Shown here piece after piece: positions 4,285 through 5,754 of a DNA stretch of 5,754 nt (positions within the stretch are counted from its first letter, which is position 1; every line of letters begins with the position of its first letter). The notes beneath the pieces were generated by a model that saw only the letters and a program-made list of their open reading frames with translations, had not been told where the DNA came from and made no database searches. The stretch comes from Spirochaetaceae bacterium (GTDB taxonomy: Bacteria; Spirochaetota; Spirochaetia; B11-G9): NCBI GenBank assembly GCA_030600745.1, contig JAUVLL010000228.1:1-5754 (forward strand), written 5' to 3'. Position numbers and translations under genes: made by a program.

Positions 4285-5464
4285 TTACTGCCTCCACAAT
4301 TATTGAAGTTCCCATTCCACCGCCTATGCACATGGATTCGACACCGTATTTAACGCCTTTTGTCTTCATATTGGCAAGAAGCGTAGCACACAGTTTTGCG
4401 CCTGTGCATCCTAAGGGGTGACCAAGAGCAATAGCCCCACCGTGAATATTTATCTTGTCCATATCACTGTCTAAACCAAGCTCTCTGATACAGTACAGTG
4501 CCTGGGAAGCAAAGGCTTCATTGATTTCGAACAGCTCTATGTCCTTGAATTCCATTCCCGCCATTTTCATCAGTTTGGGAATGGCATACCTGGGACCTAC
4601 ACCCATCTCATCAGGCTCACAGCCGATGGTTGTGTAATATTTCAGTTTGGCGATGGGCTTTACTCCCAGTTCCTTTACTTTTTCTTCGGACATGATAACA
4701 GTTGCACCAGCTCCATCTGTTGTCTGGGAAGAATTTCCTGCTGTAACAGATCCGTTTGCGGCAAAAACAGCCCGCAGATTAGCCAGCCCTTCCTTTGTTG
4801 TTGACTCCCTGATACCATCGTCAAAATCCTGCAGGAATGTCTCTTTTTTGTATGTACCGTCCTCCTGCTTAACAAACTTTGCTGCCGGCGTTGGCACGAG
4901 CTCGGTATAAAGCTTTTCCGCCTTTGCTTTAGAAGCCTTCATCTGGGAATTATATGCAAACTCATCCTGGTCTTCCCTGGATATCTTATAACGATTCGCA
5001 ACATTCTCTGCCGTAATTCCCATTGAAGAATAAAGGTCAGCATGCTTCTTTGTATGTTCAGGATGAGGTCTCGGGAGATAACCCCCCATGGGAACATAGG
5101 TCATGGATTCTATTCCGCCGCCGATGGTGACGTCAGACCATCCTGCCATCACCCTCAGACATGACAGTGAAATCGCTTCCAGCCCTGACGAACAGAATCT
5201 GTTTACTGTAGCACCGGAAACTTCAATGGGAAAACCTGCAATCTGACTTGCCATTCTTCCGATATTCAACCCCTGCTCGGCCTCAGGAAAAGAGCAGCCG
5301 ATCATAATATCATCAACATCTTTTTTTTGCAGGTTTTCAGTTTTTTCAACAGCAGCATTCAAAATAAAAGTTAGAAGATCTTCCGGCCTTGTATCTTTAA
5401 ATGCTCCCTTGTTTCTTCTGCAGCCGGGTGTTCTTATTGATGTTACTATATATGCATCTTTCAT
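4277..5464 (-). CDS. fadA: Acetyl-CoA C-acyltransferase (3-ketoacyl-CoA thiolase), FadA type
   Basis: A 395-residue thiolase, full length for the family. It cleaves 3-ketoacyl-CoA with CoA into acetyl-CoA and a shortened acyl-CoA in the cytoplasm. All catalytic motifs are present: the nucleophile C91 in 'NRFCSSGLEA', 'NEAFA' (315-319), H349 in 'GGAIALGHPLG', and C379 in 'CIGGGMGTS'. The 'GGGMG' ending is typical of degradative, broad-chain FadA enzymes, whereas acetoacetyl-CoA thiolases usually have 'GGGQG'. This favours a beta-oxidation role, but acetoacetyl-CoA cleavage is not excluded. The gene starts 13 nt after the FadN-like gene with an excellent ribosome site and overlaps the CoA-transferase subunit A gene by 8 nt, so it sits mid-operon. 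Confidence 0.93.
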   Translation of the reverse strand: MKDAYIVTSIRTPGCRRNKGAFKDTRPEDLLTFILNAAVEKTENLQKKDVDDIMIGCSFPEAEQGLNIGRMASQIAGFPIEVSGATVNRFCSSGLEAISLSCLRVMAGWSDVTIGGGIESMTYVPMGGYLPRPHPEHTKKHADLYSSMGITAENVANRYKISREDQDEFAYNSQMKASKAKAEKLYTELVPTPAAKFVKQEDGTYKKETFLQDFDDGIRESTTKEGLANLRAVFAANGSVTAGNSSQTTDGAGATVIMSEEKVKELGVKPIAKLKYYTTIGCEPDEMGVGPRYAIPKLMKMAGMEFKDIELFEINEAFASQALYCIRELGLDSDMDKINIHGGAIALGHPLGCTGAKLCATLLANMKTKGVKYGVESMCIGGGMGTSIIVEAVNE

Positions 5465-5472
5465 GGCATTCT

Positions 5473-5480
5473 CCTCCTTA
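5473..5480 (-). promoter_or_regulatory. Strong ribosome binding site of the thiolase, merged with the upstream stop codon
   Basis: On the - strand TAAGGAGG combines the TAA stop of the FadN-like gene (5478-5480) with a full Shine-Dalgarno sequence, 8 nt before ATG 5464. A ribosome that finishes the upstream gene is positioned to restart on the thiolase. Confidence 0.85.
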
Positions 5481-5754
5481 GTTTCTAAGCGGCTTACCGG
5501 TCTTTAAGATATGATCAATTCTGGCAATCGTCTTTTCTTCTTTTATGAAATCGATAAATGCCTCTCTTTCAAGCTTTAGGATGACATCTTCGTCAACTTC
5601 ACTGTTGGCTCTGACCTCTCCGCCGCTTAAAACATAGGCAATCCGTTTTGCAAGAAAAGCATCATGTTCACTTACAAATTTTGCACTAACCATGTTAAAG
5701 ATCTCAGCATTAATCATTCCTTGAGCCGATTCGCCAAAGACCTTGATCTTTCTC
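5478..5754 (-). CDS. fadN: 3-hydroxyacyl-CoA dehydrogenase/enoyl-CoA hydratase, FadN-like, C-terminal part
   Basis: Only the last 92 or so codons are in the window; the frame stays open to the right edge. The visible sequence includes 'KVFGESAQGMINAEIFNM', 'SEHDAFLAKRIAYVLSGG' and 'LEREAFIDFIKEEK', and ends in 'ILKTGKPLRN'. These match the C-terminus of FadN-type fusion proteins (near 790 residues, hydroxyacyl-CoA dehydrogenase plus enoyl-CoA hydratase), whose family ending is also 'GKPLRN'. The ATG at 5715-5717 is internal: family-like sequence continues before it. The full enzyme would hydrate enoyl-CoA and oxidise 3-hydroxyacyl-CoA with NAD+, feeding the thiolase encoded 13 nt downstream. 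Active-site residues lie outside the window, so activity cannot be judged. Confidence 0.85.
   Translation of the reverse strand, partial: RKIKVFGESAQGMINAEIFNMVSAKFVSEHDAFLAKRIAYVLSGGEVRANSEVDEDVILKLEREAFIDFIKEEKTIARIDHILKTGKPLRN

Noticed and set aside
3245..4910. Several + strand open frames opposite the CoA-transferase and thiolase genes
   Set aside because: They are antisense shadows of well-supported genes on the - strand, with no family features.
5715..5717. Start codon for a 79-residue protein at the right end
   Set aside because: The frame continues without a stop to the window edge, and the upstream codons (K-V-F-G-E-S-A-Q-G) fit the FadN family, so this Met is internal.

Overview
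The window looks like chromosomal DNA of a low-to-moderate-GC anaerobic bacterium. Strong Shine-Dalgarno sites precede the metabolic genes, and a FadN-type multifunctional beta-oxidation protein sits beside a thiolase and a two-subunit CoA-transferase. Clostridia-like Firmicutes, Desulfobacterota and Spirochaetota all fit; the sequence alone does not let me choose among them.

Left part (1-1549, + strand): two complete type II toxin-antitoxin modules lie in tandem. The first is a Phd/YefM-type antitoxin with a PIN-domain (VapC-like) RNase toxin, overlapping by 4 nt. The second is a ribbon-helix-helix MazE-like antitoxin with a MazF toxin, overlapping by 7 nt. Each module has its own sigma-70-type promoter, and the two promoters share exactly the same geometry: -35, 17 nt, -10, 6 nt, ATG. 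This places the predicted transcription start on the A of the antitoxin start codon, so both operons appear to make leaderless mRNAs. In both, an inverted repeat covers the -10 box and runs into the start codon, as expected for an autoregulatory operator. The first 90 bases upstream hold further palindromes and a three-times repeated CRTGAATAT motif.

Middle (1550-2931, + strand): a zone of gene decay. An OsmC-family gene can be read only by joining three frames and passing an in-frame TAG. It is followed by a class I SAM-dependent methyltransferase whose C-terminus is broken; the family-like C-terminal end survives in another frame after an apparent internal deletion. An unidentified short open frame of 57 codons bridges mazF and the OsmC remnant.

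Right part (2932-5754, - strand): a fatty-acid/acyl-CoA degradation operon read right to left. It contains the C-terminal end of a FadN-like 3-hydroxyacyl-CoA dehydrogenase/enoyl-CoA hydratase (cut by the window edge), then a FadA-type thiolase, then CoA-transferase subunits A and B. Together they would oxidise and cleave acyl-CoA and move CoA between acids such as acetoacetate or butyrate and acetate. Gene spacings are 13 nt, an 8-nt overlap, and a 51-nt gap between the transferase subunits that contains a two-tier 36-nt inverted repeat. The operon converges on the decayed zone.

No RNA gene, CRISPR array or insertion sequence was recognised.
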